From: Bryobacteraceae bacterium
GTDB lineage: Bacteria > Acidobacteriota > Terriglobia > Bryobacterales > Bryobacteraceae
Direction: 5' to 3'
Assembly (NCBI GenBank): GCA_026002855.1
Contig: BPGD01000001.1
Span: 1,763,972 to 1,827,971, forward strand
DNA: 64,000 nucleotides
Shown: piece by piece, positions 34,140 through 43,524 of the stretch
Position numbering within the stretch: position 1 is the first letter of the stretch
Layout of the letters: each line of letters begins with the position of its first letter
The notes under the pieces: generated by a model
What the model saw: only the letters and a program-made list of their open reading frames with translations
Database searches by the model: none
What the model was told of the DNA's origin: nothing
Program-made: the position numbers and the translations under genes

Positions 34140-36308
34140 TCAGCCTCCCACACGGCGGTAGACGGCGACGGCCAGCGGCGGCAGGGTGAGCGAAAGGCTC
34201 TGCCGGCGGCCGTGCATCTCCACGCGGTCCGTCCACAGTTCTCCGTCGTTGACCACGCCGCTGCCGCCGAAATGCTTCCGGTCGCTGTTGAAGACCTCGC
34301 GGTAGAGGCCGGGCTCGGGGACGCCGATGCGGTAATTGTGCCGCACGACAGGGGTGAAATTGCAGACCCAGACGGTGAAATCACGGCCGTTTTTGGCGCG
34401 GCGGATGAAGCTGATGACGCTCGAATCAACGTCCTGAAAATCGATCCATTCGAAGCCGTTCCAGTGGAAATCGACCTCGTACAGGGTCGGTTCTGAGACG
34501 TAAAAATGGTTCAGTTCGCGGACGTATTCCTGAAGCGAGCGGTGGAAATCGTACTGCAACAGATCCCAACGGAGCTGCGCCTGCCAGTTCCATTCCTCGT
34601 ATTGGCCGAGCTCGCAGCCCATGAACAGGAGCTTCTTGCCCGGGTGGCCGTACATGTAGCCGAGGAAGGCGCGCACGTTGGCGAAGCGCTGCCATTCGTC
34701 GCCCGGCATCTTGGCGATGAGGGACGCCTTGCCGTGGACGACCTCGTCGTGGGAGACGGGCAGCAGGAAGTTCTCGGTGAAGGCGTAGATCAGGCTGAAG
34801 GTGATCTGGTTGTGGCGGAACTTGCGGAACAGCGGGTCGGTGCGGAAGTAGGCGAACATGTCGTGCATCCAGCCCATGTTCCACTTGAAGGTGAAGCCGA
34901 GGCCGCCGGCGTAGACCGGGTGCGAGACGCCGGCAAAGGAGGTGGATTCCTCGGCGATGGTCACCGCGCCGGGCACCTTGTGCGCCTCCTCATTGAATTT
35001 GCGCAGGAAGGCGATGGCCTCAAGGTTCTCGTTACCGCCGTAAATATTGGGCACCCATTCGCCTTCCTTGCGGCCGTAATCGCGGTAGAGCATGGAGGCG
35101 ACGGCGTCCACGCGCAGGCCGTCGATATGGTACTCCTTCAGCCAGAAAAGCGCGTTGGAAATGAGGAAATTCTTGACTTCATTCCGCGCGTAATTGAACA
35201 CGAGCGTGCCCCATTCCCGGTGTTCGCCGAGGCGCGGGTCCTCGTATTCATAGCAGGCGGTGCCATCAAAGCGGGCCAGGCCGTGGGCGTCCTTCGGAAA
35301 ATGGCCCGGCACCCAGTCGGCGATGACGCCGATGCCGGCGCGGTGGCAGGAGTCGATGAAAAACCTGAAGTCATCCGGCGTGCCGAAGCGTGCGGTGGGG
35401 GCGTAGTAGCCGGTCACCTGGTAGCCCCAACTTCCGGCGTAGGGGTGCTCCATGACGGGCATCAGCTCGATGTGCGTGTAGCCGAGCCGCCGGACGTAAG
35501 GAACCAGATGCGCAGCCAGTTCGCGGTAGCTGAGCGGTTCGCCTTCGGGAGTCTTCATCCAGGACTCGAGATGGACTTCGTAGCAGCTCACCGGCTGTTC
35601 GAGCCAGTTGGTGCGGGCGCGGCGCTCCATCCACTCCTGGTCGCCCCATTCGTAGGAATCGAGCTTCCAGACCATCGAGGCGGTGCGCGGCGGCGTTTCG
35701 CTGGCGAAGGCATAAGGATCGCACTTCATTTCGGAAACGCCGAAGATTTTCGACCGGACGAAATACTTATAAATGTCGCCCTGGCGGACGCCGGGGAGAA
35801 AGATTTCCCAGATGCCGCCCTCGCGGCGGCGCATCGGGTGGCGGTAGGCGTCCCACTGGTTGAAGCTGCCGGCGACGCAGACCGCCTCGGCGTTCGGCGC
35901 CCAGACGGCGAAGCGGCAGCCGTGCACGCCGTCGATTTCCATCAGATGGGCGCCCATGGTGCGCCAGGCTTCGTAATGGGTGCCTTCGGCGTGGAGCCAG
36001 ACGTCGAAGTCGGACAGCAGCAGGCCGAAGCGGTAGGGATCTTCGATGATTTCCGAGCCGCCGCGATAGAGGACGATTTCGATGACATAGCGGCCGGGGT
36101 CGCGCGCGAGCTGCGCGCCATAGATGCCGCCGGGATGCAGCCGGGCCATGGGCACGCGCCCGCCGCCTTCCAGCAGGAGCGCGGCTTCGGCGGCGTGCGG
36201 CAAAAAGGCGCGCACCACCCAGCCATCTTCGACACGGTGAGGGCCGAGGACGGAGAACGGATCGCCGTGATAACCTCCGACAATTGCCTCAAAATCACCG
36301 GGGTTCAT
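34140..36308 (-). CDS. glgB: 1,4-alpha-glucan branching enzyme (GH13)
   Basis: ATG 36308 gives 722 residues, the normal GlgB size; the longer frame to 36422 adds an unrelated N-terminus. An N-terminal GlgB domain and CBM48 (~105-215) precede the GH13 barrel with nucleophile D401 (GLRVDAV), acid/base in AEEST (E453/E454) and the SHDEVVHG box. It cuts alpha-1,4 glucan and re-attaches it by alpha-1,6 links in glycogen. No glgA or glgC is adjacent. It is divergent from the deaminase gene, whose ATG lies 19 nt away, so their promoters must overlap coding sequence. Confidence 0.95.
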   Translation of the reverse strand: MNPGDFEAIVGGYHGDPFSVLGPHRVEDGWVVRAFLPHAAEAALLLEGGGRVPMARLHPGGIYGAQLARDPGRYVIEIVLYRGGSEIIEDPYRFGLLLSDFDVWLHAEGTHYEAWRTMGAHLMEIDGVHGCRFAVWAPNAEAVCVAGSFNQWDAYRHPMRRREGGIWEIFLPGVRQGDIYKYFVRSKIFGVSEMKCDPYAFASETPPRTASMVWKLDSYEWGDQEWMERRARTNWLEQPVSCYEVHLESWMKTPEGEPLSYRELAAHLVPYVRRLGYTHIELMPVMEHPYAGSWGYQVTGYYAPTARFGTPDDFRFFIDSCHRAGIGVIADWVPGHFPKDAHGLARFDGTACYEYEDPRLGEHREWGTLVFNYARNEVKNFLISNALFWLKEYHIDGLRVDAVASMLYRDYGRKEGEWVPNIYGGNENLEAIAFLRKFNEEAHKVPGAVTIAEESTSFAGVSHPVYAGGLGFTFKWNMGWMHDMFAYFRTDPLFRKFRHNQITFSLIYAFTENFLLPVSHDEVVHGKASLIAKMPGDEWQRFANVRAFLGYMYGHPGKKLLFMGCELGQYEEWNWQAQLRWDLLQYDFHRSLQEYVRELNHFYVSEPTLYEVDFHWNGFEWIDFQDVDSSVISFIRRAKNGRDFTVWVCNFTPVVRHNYRIGVPEPGLYREVFNSDRKHFGGSGVVNDGELWTDRVEMHGRRQSLSLTLPPLAVAVYRRVGG

Positions 36309-36313
36309 GCGGC

Positions 36314-36319
36314 TATTAT
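36314..36319 (+). promoter_or_regulatory. -10-like hexamer before the deaminase gene
   Basis: TATTAT ends 8 nt before ATG 36328 with no Shine-Dalgarno between, suggesting a leaderless message. It lies within 10 bp of the glgB start codon on the other strand. Confidence 0.35.
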
Positions 36320-36327
36320 GGCAATTC

Positions 36328-37251
36328 ATGGACCTGAGGTCATTGCCCAAGGCCGAGCTGCACCTGCATCTGGAGGGCGCGGCGGAACCGGAGACGCTGT
36401 GCCGCATCGTGGCCGGACTCACCGTGGAGGAGGCGCGGGCGCGGATGCGATTCCGGGACTTTGGGGAATTTCTTCAGGCGTTCAAGTGGGTGCATGGTTG
36501 CCTTCGGCGGCCGGAACATTTCGCGCTGGTGATGCGGACACTGGCCGAGCGGCTGGCGGAGCAGGGCGTGCGCCAGGCGGAGATCAACGTGAGCGCCGGG
36601 GTGCTGCTGTGGCGGGGGCTGCCGCTGGATGAATTCTTCCCGGCGATCGTCGAGGCCGCCGCCCAAGGCCCCGTGCCGGTGCGGTTCATCTTCGATGCCG
36701 TGCGGCAGTTCGGGCTTGACCATGTGCGGGCCACGGCCGAGGCGGCGGTGCGATGGAGGGAGCGTGGAGTTGTGGGCTTCGGCATCGGCGGCGACGAGGC
36801 GCGCGGCCCGGCGCGGGCCTACCGCGAGGTGTTCGAATTCGTCCGCCGCCACGGTCTGGCGGCGGTGCCGCACGGCGGCGAGACGACGGGGCCGGAAAGC
36901 GTCTGGGAGGCGCTGGAGTGCGGGGCGCGGCGGATCGGGCACGGCATCCGCGCCATTGAGGATCCGGCGCTGCTGGAGGAGCTGCGGCGGCGCGATGTGC
37001 CGCTCGAGATCTGCATCACGAGCAACGTCTGCACCGGCGCCGTGCCGAGGCTCGAAGACCACCCGGTGCGGCGGCTGTTCGAGGCGGGCGTCCCGATTGT
37101 GCTGAACACCGACGATCCGGCGCTGTTCGGCACGACGCTTGTGCGCGAGTATGAGCTGGCGCGGGACGTGTTCGGCTTCACCGACGACGAACTGCGGCAG
37201 TTGGCGGAAAACAGTTTCCGTTACGCGCTGGCCACGTCTCCCCTGTCCTGA
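36328..37251 (+). CDS. Adenosine deaminase family protein
   Basis: 307 residues from ATG 36328; an upstream in-frame ATG at 36307 would overlap the glgB start. The metal motif ELHLHLEG (H12, H14), the PHGGE segment, RIGHGIR and [11 protein letters not shown] follow in the order of the adenosine/AMP deaminase superfamily, so all zinc ligands appear present. Substrate could be adenosine, adenine or aminodeoxyfutalosine (menaquinone route); sequence alone does not decide, and no mqn genes are near. It overlaps cysE tail-to-tail by 31 nt. Confidence 0.85.
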   Translation: MDLRSLPKAELHLHLEGAAEPETLCRIVAGLTVEEARARMRFRDFGEFLQAFKWVHGCLRRPEHFALVMRTLAERLAEQGVRQAEINVSAGVLLWRGLPLDEFFPAIVEAAAQGPVPVRFIFDAVRQFGLDHVRATAEAAVRWRERGVVGFGIGGDEARGPARAYREVFEFVRRHGLAAVPHGGETTGPESVWEALECGARRIGHGIRAIEDPALLEELRRRDVPLEICITSNVCTGAVPRLEDHPVRRLFEAGVPIVLNTDDPALFGTTLVREYELARDVFGFTDDELRQLAENSFRYALATSPLS

Positions 37252-37898
37252 GTCGACGCGGCCAGCCGTTCGGACAGTTCGCGGACCATGCGTTCGAGCT
37301 GCTCGACGCGTTGCGTAAGAAGCTCGATGGCCTGGCCTTCGGGATCCGGGAGCTTGGCGTGCTCAAGCACCTCTTCGTTGTCGAGCCGCGTGCGCACGAT
37401 GCGGCCCGGCACGCCGACCACGGTGGAATGATCCGGCACGGACTTGAGCACCACCGAGCCCGCCCCGATGCGCACATGGTTGCCGATGGTGATGTTGCCG
37501 AGCACCTTGGCGCCGCTGCCGACGACGACGTGGTTGCCAAGCGTCGGGTGACGCTTGCCGCGCTCCTTGCCGGTGCCGCCGAGCGTGACGCCCTGGTAGA
37601 GCAGGCAGTCGTCGCCGATGATCGCCGTCTCACCGATGACGACGCCCATGCCGTGATCGATGAAGAAACGGCGGCCGATCTGCGCGCCAGGATGGATCTC
37701 AATGCCGGTGAGGAAACGCGCCGTCTGGCTGATCATGCGCGCCAGCGTCGTAAATCCGGCGCGGTAGAGCCGGTGGGCGAGGCGATGAAAGAGAATCGCA
37801 TGGAAGCCCGGGTAACAGAAGAGGATCTCGATCACGCTCTTGGCGGCGGGATCCTCACGGAAAATCGTGTCGATCTGCTCCCGGATGGTGCGAAACAT
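37221..37898 (-). CDS. cysE: Serine O-acetyltransferase
   Basis: 225 residues. A helical N-terminus ([13 protein letters not shown]) precedes a left-handed beta-helix of hexapeptide repeats ([39 protein letters not shown]). The catalytic His-Asp (IDHGMGVV) is intact. It makes O-acetylserine from serine and acetyl-CoA, the first step of cysteine synthesis. The last ~30 residues look like a short amphipathic helix. The upstream minus strand has a CATAAT element 11 nt before the ATG and no clear ribosome-binding site. Confidence 0.94.
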   Translation of the reverse strand: MFRTIREQIDTIFREDPAAKSVIEILFCYPGFHAILFHRLAHRLYRAGFTTLARMISQTARFLTGIEIHPGAQIGRRFFIDHGMGVVIGETAIIGDDCLLYQGVTLGGTGKERGKRHPTLGNHVVVGSGAKVLGNITIGNHVRIGAGSVVLKSVPDHSTVVGVPGRIVRTRLDNEEVLEHAKLPDPEGQAIELLTQRVEQLERMVRELSERLAASTQDRGDVASA

Positions 37899-37926
37899 GT
37901 CTTATCCCAATTATGCGCCTGCGGGG

Positions 37927-38502
37927 TCAGGGGCGTGCCCACCATTTTCCAGCGTCCGGGTGGACATGGCGTTCCATCGCATCGAGCAGCGTTCCCACAT
38001 CGGCGCCCGCAAGGATCATGTTCCGGTGAGCCGGGTGGAGAAAGCCCTCGGCAGCGGCGCGGTCGCAGAAGCGCAGCAGGTCGTCAAAGTAGCCTTCCAC
38101 GTTGAGAAGTGCGACGGGCTTGCGGTGCAGGCCGAGCTGCGCCCAGGTGAGCGTCTCGAACAGCTCGTCGAGCGTGCCCAGCCCGCCGGGCAGCGCCAGA
38201 AAGGCGTCGGCGAGCTCGCTCATCAGCGCCTTGCGGTCATGCATGGATTCGACCACATGCTGTTCGGTGAGCCGTGAATGGGCGACTTCGCGCTCGACCA
38301 GCGCCTGCGGGATCACGCCCACGACTTCGATGCCGGCTTCGAGCGCCGCATCGGCCAGCGCGCCCATGAGTCCGACGCCGGCGCCCCCGTAGACGAGCCG
38401 GAGGCCCCGGCGGGCGATCTCGCGGCCCGTGCGGCGCGCGGCCTCCAGATAGACCTCCCTCGCGCGGGAGCTGGAACCGCAGAAAACACAAATCGAGCGC
38501 AT
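37927..38502 (-). CDS. LOG family protein (TIGR00730, nucleotide 5'-monophosphate phosphoribohydrolase)
   Basis: 191 residues from ATG 38502; a long upstream open frame is antisense to the permease and is dropped. The Rossmann start VFCGSSS, the YGGAGVGLMG loop and the catalytic signature PGGLGTLDE are all present. Family members split cytokinin-riboside or purine monophosphates to base and ribose phosphate. It is 28 nt upstream of cysE on the same strand and divergent from the permease. Confidence 0.9.
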   Translation of the reverse strand: MRSICVFCGSSSRAREVYLEAARRTGREIARRGLRLVYGGAGVGLMGALADAALEAGIEVVGVIPQALVEREVAHSRLTEQHVVESMHDRKALMSELADAFLALPGGLGTLDELFETLTWAQLGLHRKPVALLNVEGYFDDLLRFCDRAAAEGFLHPAHRNMILAGADVGTLLDAMERHVHPDAGKWWARP

Positions 38503-38545
38503 CCTGTTTCCAGCGTGGCACAGCGGCGGGCGGCAAGGATTCGTT

Positions 38546-38554
38546 TGATATGAT
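38546..38554 (+). promoter_or_regulatory. Extended -10 element of the lactate-permease gene
   Basis: TGA-TATGAT (extended -10 pattern TGn plus hexamer), 26 nt before the ATG; no -35 seen. Confidence 0.4.
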
Positions 38555-38580
38555 GATGCCGCTCCGCGGAAAGGCCTTCG

Positions 38581-40227
38581 ATGCAGCCCTGGACACAGAA
38601 CTACAATCCGCTTGGCAACGCCGCGCTTTCCACTCTGGCGGCGGCGATCCCGGTGACGGTGCTGTTCTATCTGCTGGCGGTGCGCCGGACCGCTGCGCAC
38701 CTGGCGGCGCTGTATGCGCTGGCGGCCAGCATGCTGGTGGCGGCGCTCGTGTTCCGCATGCCGGCGCCGATGGTGCTGGCGGCGGCCGCGCACGGCAGCG
38801 TGTATGCGGCGTTGTGGATCGCCTGGGTGGTGGTGGGCGCGGTGTTCGTATACGACCTGACGGTGGAGAGCGGGCACTTCGAGACGATCAAGGGCTCGAT
38901 CGGCGCGATCACCGACGACCGCCGCGTGCAGATGCTGCTCATCGCCTACTGTTTCGGTTCCGTGCTGGAGGGCGCCGGCGGCGGCGGCGCGCCGGTGGCG
39001 GTGACGGCGGCGATGATGATCGGGCTGGGGTTCCGGCCGTTTGAGACGGCGGTGGTGTGCCTGATGGCGAACACGGCGCCGGTGGCGTGGGGCGGCATGG
39101 GGAATCCGGTGCGCGCGCTGAGCGCGGTGACGGGGCTGCCGGAAAGCGACCTGAGCGCCACGATGGGCCGGATTCTGCCGCCCATCGCGGCCATTCTGCC
39201 GTTCTGGCTGGTGCGCTCGATGGTCGGCTGGAGAGAGACCTTGCAGGTGTGGCCCGCGTGTGTGGTGGCGGGTTTCAGCTTCGCCGGGATCCAGTTCTTC
39301 TGGTCGAATTACGTGGATCCCAACCTCGTTGACATCATGAGCGGCATGGGCACGCTGCTCGTTTCGGCCGTCTTCTTCAAGTACTGGAAGCCGGGCACCG
39401 AGTTTCACTTTGCGGAAGAGGCCGGCCGGGCGCGGCCCGCACGCAGGCATTACACGGCGCGCGAGGTGATTCACGCCTGGTCGCCGTTCGCGCTCATCGC
39501 GCTGTTCGTCATCCTGTGGGGGATCCCGTCGGTGAAGGCGGCGATCGGAAAGACCTCCTACAAGGCACCGGTGCCCGGGCTGCATCAGATGGTGATCCGC
39601 ACGGCGCCGGTGGTGGAGAAGGACGTGGTCGAATCGGCGATCTTCAGCTTTGACTGGCTGGCAAGCGTTGGCACGGCGACGGTGCTGGCGGGGTTTGTGG
39701 CTGGTCCGGTGCTGGGACTCTCAGTGGGTGCGACGCTGCGCGTGTTCCGCCGCGCGCTGTACCGGATGCGCTACAGCTTTCTCGCCATCCTTTGCATGAT
39801 CTGCATGGCGTATGTGATCCGCTACTGCGGCATGGACGCGGTGATGGGCCTGGCGATGACGCACACGGGCGCGCTGTATCCGGTTTTCGGCACCTTCATC
39901 GGCTGGCTGGGGGTGGCGCTGAGCGGCACGGATGCGGGGTCGAACGCGCTGTTCGGCAACCTTCAGGTGGTGACGGCCACAAAGCTGGGGCTCGATCCGG
40001 TGCTGATGGCGGCGGCGAATTCCACCGGCGGGGTGATGGGCAAGATGGTGGCGGCGCAGTCGCTGATCATCGCCTGTGTGGCGGCGGGGATCGAAGGAAA
40101 GGAAGGCGACCTCTTCCGTGCCGTCGCCAAGCACGGGCTGGCGCTGGCGCTCGTGATCGGGCTGCTGGTGACGCTGTACGCGTATGTGTTCCCGGATGTG
40201 GTGGCCCACAATCACCGCTTCTGGTAG
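38581..40227 (+). CDS. L-lactate permease family transporter
   Basis: 548 residues with about 13 hydrophobic helices. The pattern 'EGAGGGGAPVAVTAAM', 'NTAPVAWGGMGNPV' and 'GTDAGSNALFGNLQ' is characteristic of LctP/LldP proton symporters for lactate and glycolate. A weak 'GGAAAGG' lies 8 nt before the ATG. The next genes on the same strand encode an exported aldolase-like and an exported dehydratase-like protein, so a short 2-hydroxy acid made outside the cytoplasm could be its substrate (inference). Confidence 0.88.
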   Translation: MQPWTQNYNPLGNAALSTLAAAIPVTVLFYLLAVRRTAAHLAALYALAASMLVAALVFRMPAPMVLAAAAHGSVYAALWIAWVVVGAVFVYDLTVESGHFETIKGSIGAITDDRRVQMLLIAYCFGSVLEGAGGGGAPVAVTAAMMIGLGFRPFETAVVCLMANTAPVAWGGMGNPVRALSAVTGLPESDLSATMGRILPPIAAILPFWLVRSMVGWRETLQVWPACVVAGFSFAGIQFFWSNYVDPNLVDIMSGMGTLLVSAVFFKYWKPGTEFHFAEEAGRARPARRHYTAREVIHAWSPFALIALFVILWGIPSVKAAIGKTSYKAPVPGLHQMVIRTAPVVEKDVVESAIFSFDWLASVGTATVLAGFVAGPVLGLSVGATLRVFRRALYRMRYSFLAILCMICMAYVIRYCGMDAVMGLAMTHTGALYPVFGTFIGWLGVALSGTDAGSNALFGNLQVVTATKLGLDPVLMAAANSTGGVMGKMVAAQSLIIACVAAGIEGKEGDLFRAVAKHGLALALVIGLLVTLYAYVFPDVVAHNHRFW

Positions 40228-40362
40228 CGGCCGGGCCGGATGCAGGCTTCTTCATTTGAAAGCCGCGCCGCGGTTTGAAAGAATACGCGCATCCGGACCC
40301 GCGGGCCGGGTTTGCCCGAGGTTTCGGTCTGGATCCACGCGTTTCCGAGGAGGGTGACTGCG

Positions 40363-41283
40363 ATGAGATGGAAGTGCACCGTTGGCGGGCTGGTGCTGGT
40401 GGCGATGGCGGCGCCGCAGGCGGGCGCGCAGCTTGGCCTGTTCAACAACGAGATGCGAATCGCGCTGACGCGCGAATGGAAGGGCGAGCGGTTTCCGGAC
40501 GGACGTCCGAAGGTGCCCGATGAAGTGCTCGACCGCCTGAAGCTGACCACGGCCGAGGAAGCCTGGGGCACGCTGCGGCGGCTCGGCTATCACAATCAGT
40601 TCGAAGGCAACTGGAAGACGGTGAACGTGAAGGACCCGGCCGGCGACCGTCTGGTGGGACGCGCGGTGACGGCCGTGTTCATGCCGCGGCGGCCGGACGT
40701 CGACAGCTTCGTGATGGACATGGGCAGGAAGGAGAACCGCGTCGGGCGCGGGCAGAACTCCTGGGTGATCGACACGCTGGTCAAGCGCGACGTGATGGTG
40801 GTGGATCTGTTCGGCAAGATCAAGGACGGCACCATCATTGGCGACAACCTGGGCACGTCGATCTGGACCAAGACCGGCACGGGCCTGGTGGTGGACGGTG
40901 CGGTGCGCGACGTGAGCGGACTGATGGAGATCGAGGGGTTCAAGATCTTCTGCCGGGGTTTTGATCCGAGCGCCATTGCCGAGGTCACGCTCATGGGCAT
41001 CAATGTCCCGATCCGCATCGGGCAGGCGACCGTGCTGCCGGGAGACGTGGTGCTGAGCGACCCCGAGGGCGTCGTCTTCATTCCGGCGCACCTGGCCGAG
41101 AAGGTCGCCGATGAGAGCGAACTGACGCGCCTGCGCGACGAGTGGGGCCATCAGATGCTGCGGGAGCAGAAGTATACGCCTGGCCAGATCGACGCACAGT
41201 GGACGCCGCAGATGATCGATGAGTTCAACCGGTGGGCCGAGTCGAAGGGCTCAAAGGTGCGCATGCCGAAGCGCGAAAAGTGA
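40363..41283 (+). CDS. Exported RraA-like (HMG/CHA aldolase fold) protein 2
   Basis: 306 residues from ATG 40363 with GAGGAGGG upstream. Signal peptide about 1-23 (LVAMAAPQAGAQ). The RraA fold has GDNLG (160-164), the catalytic pair in DGAVRDVSG (R182-D183) and 'LPGDVVLSDPEGVVFIP'. Class II pyruvate aldolases of this type use the Arg and a metal-bound Asp to split 4-hydroxy-2-keto acids. It is 16 nt upstream of the Tat-exported dehydratase-like gene, clearly one operon. The C-terminal ~50 residues are an added, charged tail. Confidence 0.8.
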   Translation: MRWKCTVGGLVLVAMAAPQAGAQLGLFNNEMRIALTREWKGERFPDGRPKVPDEVLDRLKLTTAEEAWGTLRRLGYHNQFEGNWKTVNVKDPAGDRLVGRAVTAVFMPRRPDVDSFVMDMGRKENRVGRGQNSWVIDTLVKRDVMVVDLFGKIKDGTIIGDNLGTSIWTKTGTGLVVDGAVRDVSGLMEIEGFKIFCRGFDPSAIAEVTLMGINVPIRIGQATVLPGDVVLSDPEGVVFIPAHLAEKVADESELTRLRDEWGHQMLREQKYTPGQIDAQWTPQMIDEFNRWAESKGSKVRMPKREK

Positions 41284-41298
41284 GCGAGGGAGGAAGCG

Positions 41299-42678
41299 AT
41301 GGAGAAAGCGACGAGGAAGTGGTGGCAGAACCGGCGCCGCGGAGCGAGCCGGCGCGGATTCCTGAAGACGGCCGCGGGCGTCGCCGCAGCCGGCTTCTGG
41401 GCGGAAGAGACGATCCAGGCCTATCAGAACCACGTCAACACGAACTCGAAGCCCTCGGCGCTGCGGATCACCGACCTGAGGTTCGCGCACATCATCGATG
41501 CGCCCATGCGCTGCCCGATCATCCGCATTGACACCAACCAGGGCATCAGCGGCTACGGCGAGGTGCGCGATGGGGCGAGCGTCACCTACGCGCTGATGCT
41601 GAAATCGCGCATTCTCGGCGAAAATCCCTGCAACGTGGACAAGGTTTTTCGCAAGATCAAGCAGTTTGGTTTCCACGCGCGGCAGGCGGGCGGCGTCTGC
41701 GGCATCGAGATGGCGCTTTGGGATCTGGCGGGCAAGGCCTACAACGTGCCCGCGTATCAGCTTCTGGGCGGCAAGTTCCGGGACCGGATCCGGCTGTATG
41801 CGGACACCACCGAATCGCATGATCCCAAGGTCTACGGCGAGCGGCTGAAGAAGCGCCGCGATGAAGGGTTCACGTGGCTGAAGATGGACCTCGGCATCGA
41901 CCTGGTGGAAAAAGTCCCCGGAGCGGTGACCGCGCCCGCGGGCGTCACGCAGCGCACGTCCACCTGGACGAAGCACATGTTCACCGGGATGGAACTGACC
42001 GAGAAGGGCATCGGGCTGATGTGCGATTACGTGGCACAGATCCGCGAAATGGTCGGCTGGGACATCCCGCTGGCCGCAGACCACTTCGGCCACATTGGGG
42101 TGAATTCCTGCATCCGGCTCGGCAAGGCGCTGGAAAAATATAACCTGGCGTGGCTCGAAGACATGATTCCCTGGACGGAGACCGAGCTGTGGAAACAGAT
42201 CACGCTGGCGGTGGACATCCCGACGCTGACGGGCGAAGACATCTATCTGAAAGAGCCGTTCATCGAACTGGCCCGCCAGCACGCCGTGGACATCTTTCAC
42301 CCGGACCTGGCGACGGCGGGCGGGCTGCTGGAGACGAAGAAAATCGGCGACGCGGTGATGGAATACGGCCATGCAATGGCGATGCACTTCGCCGGGACGC
42401 CGATTTCGTTCATGGCCAACGTTCACTGTGCGGCGGCCACGGAGAATTTTCTCGTGCTGGAGCACCACTCGGTGGACGTGCCGTGGTGGTCGAACCTGGT
42501 CACCGGCAACGAGCAGCCGATTTACGAGAAGGGCTTCGCGGTGGTGCCGGACAAGCCGGGGCTGGGCGTGGAGCCCAACCCCGACGAGGTGAAGAAGCAT
42601 CTGGCTCCGGGCACCGGTTACTTCGAGCCGACCGAGAACTGGAACAACGAGCGGAGCTGGGACCGGCTATATAGCTGA
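41299..42678 (+). CDS. Tat-exported enolase-superfamily (MR/MLE) dehydratase-like protein
   Basis: 459 residues. The N-terminus holds a twin-arginine signal, SRRGFLK (17-23) with a hydrophobic stretch after it. The barrel keeps the superfamily residues: K195-x-D197 on strand 2, metal ligands D261, E287 and E313, and H334 (IFHPDLATAGG). It should therefore be a working acid-sugar dehydratase or epimerase; the substrate is unknown. A folded, metal-bound enzyme exported by Tat makes sense. RraA-like 2 is directly upstream (16 nt); DUF1080 converges 6 nt downstream. Confidence 0.85.
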   Translation: MEKATRKWWQNRRRGASRRGFLKTAAGVAAAGFWAEETIQAYQNHVNTNSKPSALRITDLRFAHIIDAPMRCPIIRIDTNQGISGYGEVRDGASVTYALMLKSRILGENPCNVDKVFRKIKQFGFHARQAGGVCGIEMALWDLAGKAYNVPAYQLLGGKFRDRIRLYADTTESHDPKVYGERLKKRRDEGFTWLKMDLGIDLVEKVPGAVTAPAGVTQRTSTWTKHMFTGMELTEKGIGLMCDYVAQIREMVGWDIPLAADHFGHIGVNSCIRLGKALEKYNLAWLEDMIPWTETELWKQITLAVDIPTLTGEDIYLKEPFIELARQHAVDIFHPDLATAGGLLETKKIGDAVMEYGHAMAMHFAGTPISFMANVHCAAATENFLVLEHHSVDVPWWSNLVTGNEQPIYEKGFAVVPDKPGLGVEPNPDEVKKHLAPGTGYFEPTENWNNERSWDRLYS

Positions 42679-42684
42679 CGCCGG

Positions 42685-43323
42685 CTAAAGCGGGCGGATG
42701 CGGAGGTTGCGGAAAGCAATTTCGAAGCCTTCGGCCTCGAGCCCGATGTATCCTTTCCGCAGTGCGACGCCTTTCATGACGCTGGTCACCGCGCCATTGA
42801 CGGAGAGGGTGATGGTGTCGCCCTCGGCGCGGATCTCATAGCGGTTCCACTCGCCCGCCGGTTTGACGCGGTTTTCCGTCATCTGATCGCGAAGGTTGAC
42901 GCGCACGAGCTCGCCATTGACGAAGTTCATGCCAAACAGCCAGCCGCCGGCCAGGCCCGTCTGCGCCTGCGTCCAGAGCTCGCCATAACGGGACAGGCGC
43001 ACGCCGATGCCGCTGTTGTATTTCGTTTCGCCTTCGCGAGGCGTGAAGCGCCATTCGACCTCGAGCACGAAATCGCCAAACGGCTTCTCATACATCAGCC
43101 ACTCATGGCCGCCCTGGCCGGTGCAGAGAATGGTCTTCGAGGCGGCGTCCACTCGCCATTGCGGCGCAGAGTTGACCGGCCCGACCGGAGGGATGGGAAC
43201 GCGTGTCCAGCCAGGGATTTCCCTGCCGAGCGGCGTGTCCGGCGGCGTCAGGTCGATCCAGTCCGACGCGCCGAAGGCGGAAAGCGCGATCCAGCAGAGC
43301 AGAGACAGTCGAAACAGCATCAC
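42685..43323 (-). CDS. Exported DUF1080 (3-keto-disaccharide hydrolase) family protein
   Basis: 212 residues. A signal peptide (1-19, ...IALSAFGA) precedes a LamG-like jelly roll with the usual DUF1080 phrases 'FVLEVEWRF', 'YNSGIGVRL', 'NRYEIRAEGDTITLSVNG' and the C-terminal 'GYIGLEAEG'. Members act on 3-keto-glycosides made by a separate GFO/IDH oxidoreductase; none is seen in this window. Upstream (43324-43524) there is no gene; the MFS gene follows on the same strand further right. Confidence 0.85.
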   Translation of the reverse strand: MMLFRLSLLCWIALSAFGASDWIDLTPPDTPLGREIPGWTRVPIPPVGPVNSAPQWRVDAASKTILCTGQGGHEWLMYEKPFGDFVLEVEWRFTPREGETKYNSGIGVRLSRYGELWTQAQTGLAGGWLFGMNFVNGELVRVNLRDQMTENRVKPAGEWNRYEIRAEGDTITLSVNGAVTSVMKGVALRKGYIGLEAEGFEIAFRNLRIRPL

Positions 43324-43524
43324 GGGGGCAATCTATCACAACAGCACGAATCGCGAAGGGAAACTCAACCGAGCCGCTACAACGAGCGGCCGCGGCACAG
43401 CGTGAACGCGCGCTGCGGGCCGCCAACCGGTCCCTGTCCTGACGCGCTCGCTCCAGTCGCGGCTCAGAAGAGATGGGGCGAAACGATCGCGGCGTGGTTT
43501 GTAGCCGAAGCAGACGCGCTTCGT

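Noticed and set aside
34506-36632. 708-codon plus-strand open frame opposite glgB
   Set aside because: Antisense shadow; catalytic residues of GlgB are all on the minus strand.
43324-43524. Small gene or RNA between DUF1080 and the sugar porter
   Set aside because: No start with ribosome site, no hairpin-T-tract, no recognisable RNA structure.
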